Below, in pieces: positions 6,186-7,176 of a DNA stretch of 7,176 bases; positions within the stretch are counted from its first letter, which is position 1; the number at the start of each line of letters is the position of its first letter. Under the pieces are notes generated by a model. That model had not been told where the DNA came from, did not search any database, and saw only the letters and a program-made list of their open reading frames with translations. Both the position numbers and the translations under genes were made by a program. Origin of the DNA: Anaerolineae bacterium (GTDB lineage Bacteria > Chloroflexota > Anaerolineae > UBA1429); assembly GCA_007123335.1 (NCBI GenBank), contig SKLG01000581.1, forward strand, positions 1-7,176, read 5' to 3'.

Positions 6186-7176
6186 CCCGCGCCGCCCGCC
6201 ACGGTGTAGCGCTCCACAAAGGCGGGGTCGGGCGTCACCCCCAGGCCGGGGCGATCGGGGATGAGGATCTCGCCATCCTGGATCTCGAACGCCTCGCCGG
6301 CCAGCTCGCGCAGCATCGGGTTATAGCCCATCGAGTATTCCAGCGTGGTGACCTGGGGCAGCGCCGCCGCCAGGTGCAGCCCGGCGGCAAAGAGCAGCGC
6401 CGAGCCCCACAGGTGCGGCGCCAGCGTCAGGCCGTGAGCGGCGGCCAGCCCGGCGATGCGCACTACCTCTGTGATCCCCCCGGCGATGGCCGGATCGGGT
6501 TGGAGCACGTCCACCGCCCGCGCCGCCACCAGATCGCGGAACTCGAACCGGGTGAACAGGCTCTCCCCCGCCGCGATGGGGATGTCGGTGGCCGCCCGCA
6601 CCTCGGCCATCCCCTGGGGATCGTCGGGGCCCACCGGCTCCTCCACCCAGGCCAGATGGCAGTCGGCGACCCTGGAGCAAAAGCGCCGCGCCGCCCGCGG
6701 GTCCCAGGTGCCGTGGGCGTCCACCATCAGCCGTGGCTTGGGTCCCAGCGCCTCTCGCGCCGCCTTCACCCGGGCGATGGAGGTCTCGACGTCGCCGTCC
6801 ATGGCGCCCACCCGCATCTTGACCCCGCCGAACCCGCCGGCGGCCATCGTCTCGATGAGTTGAGCGCCGATGCCCTGCTCATCCGCCCAGCCCCCCGAGG
6901 CATAGCCCGTCACCGTGTCGCGACACCGACCGCCCAGCAGCCGATAGACCGGCGCCTCCAGCGACTGACCGAGGATATCCCACAGCGCCATGTCGATCCC
7001 GCTCATCGCCGCAATGCGCAGGCCTCGCCGGCCCAGCTCGGGGAAGGGGCGTCCGTAGCGCCGCGCGTAATGGCTGCGCACGCCGCTGTACATCCGCTCC
7101 CAGTGCCCGCTGATGTTGCGCGGGTCGCGGCCCAGCAGCAACGGTCGCAGGTCGTCCTGCACCAGCGATACCAGCG
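6182..7176 (-). CDS. Enolase-superfamily enzyme (mandelate racemase/muconate lactonizing type, probable acid-sugar dehydratase), 5' end cut by right window edge
   Basis: The frame is open to the right edge; 330 residues and the stop are visible. The GTG at 7162 is not taken as the start, because the codons before it (LVSL) fit the end of the family's N-terminal capping domain. Numbering from the first full codon (7174): SGIDMALWDILG (58-69) and PVYRLLGG open the barrel; KMR (119-121) occupies the K-x-K site of strand 2; metal ligands are Asp152 (VDAHG), Glu178 (WVEEP) and Glu204 (AAGE); Asp227 (LQPD) and His254 (APHLWG) form the Asp-His dyad; Glu279 (LEYSMGYNP) is near the usual acid position. 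The family abstracts a proton next to a carboxylate with Mg2+, then racemises or dehydrates. The dyad puts it in the mandelate-racemase group. D-x-H at 152-154 resembles galactonate and mannonate dehydratases, so sugar-acid dehydration is my preferred guess. The exact substrate cannot be read. It overlaps the thioesterase gene by 4 nt. Confidence 0.88.
   Translation of the reverse strand, partial: LVSLVQDDLRPLLLGRDPRNISGHWERMYSGVRSHYARRYGRPFPELGRRGLRIAAMSGIDMALWDILGQSLEAPVYRLLGGRCRDTVTGYASGGWADEQGIGAQLIETMAAGGFGGVKMRVGAMDGDVETSIARVKAAREALGPKPRLMVDAHGTWDPRAARRFCSRVADCHLAWVEEPVGPDDPQGMAEVRAATDIPIAAGESLFTRFEFRDLVAARAVDVLQPDPAIAGGITEVVRIAGLAAAHGLTLAPHLWGSALLFAAGLHLAAALPQVTTLEYSMGYNPMLRELAGEAFEIQDGEILIPDRPGLGVTPDPAFVERYTVAGGAG

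Noticed and set aside
7160..7162. GTG as the start of the enolase-superfamily gene
   Set aside because: The upstream in-frame codons remain open to the edge and fit the family, and a protein starting here would lack most of its N-terminal capping domain.

Overview
The window comes from a GC-rich bacterial chromosome with dense gene packing and strong G/C preference at third codon positions. It holds four protein genes and no RNA genes, mobile elements or CRISPR arrays. The wording of the Lhr helicase, together with a pyruvate-formate-lyase-like glycyl radical enzyme and an enolase-superfamily enzyme nearby, suggests to me a Chloroflexota-type bacterium. That assignment is a guess from remembered family patterns and cannot be settled here. 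A glycyl radical enzyme implies anaerobic or microaerobic metabolism.

Layout. Positions 1-755 (minus strand) hold the first 251 residues of a glycyl radical enzyme whose catalytic half lies off the left edge. Positions 756-945 are a compact divergent control region. It has two back-to-back sigma70-type promoters, each with a 17-bp spacer: one fires left into the glycyl radical gene, the other right into lhr. A near-consensus LexA-type operator (CGAAC-N4-GTGCG) lies inside the spacer of the lhr promoter, and a 7-bp inverted repeat sits at its predicted transcription start. Positions 946-5763 (plus strand) encode a complete 1605-residue Lhr helicase: the Lhr core followed by the long C-terminal region. 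The gene ends 11 bp from the convergent minus-strand pair, and a perfect 8-bp GC hairpin covers both stop codons.

Positions 5775-7176 (minus strand) hold a two-gene operon read right to left. An enolase-superfamily (mandelate racemase-like) enzyme, cut at its N-terminus by the right edge, overlaps by ATGA a small PaaI-type hotdog thioesterase.

How they fit together: lhr is a DNA-repair gene placed between two catabolic loci. The glycyl radical enzyme and the acid-sugar-type dehydratase with its thioesterase look like degradative metabolism, but nothing in the window ties the two loci to one pathway. I did not find a clearly new multi-gene system. The most testable novelties are the candidate DNA-damage control of lhr and the atypical active-site signature of the enolase-superfamily enzyme.
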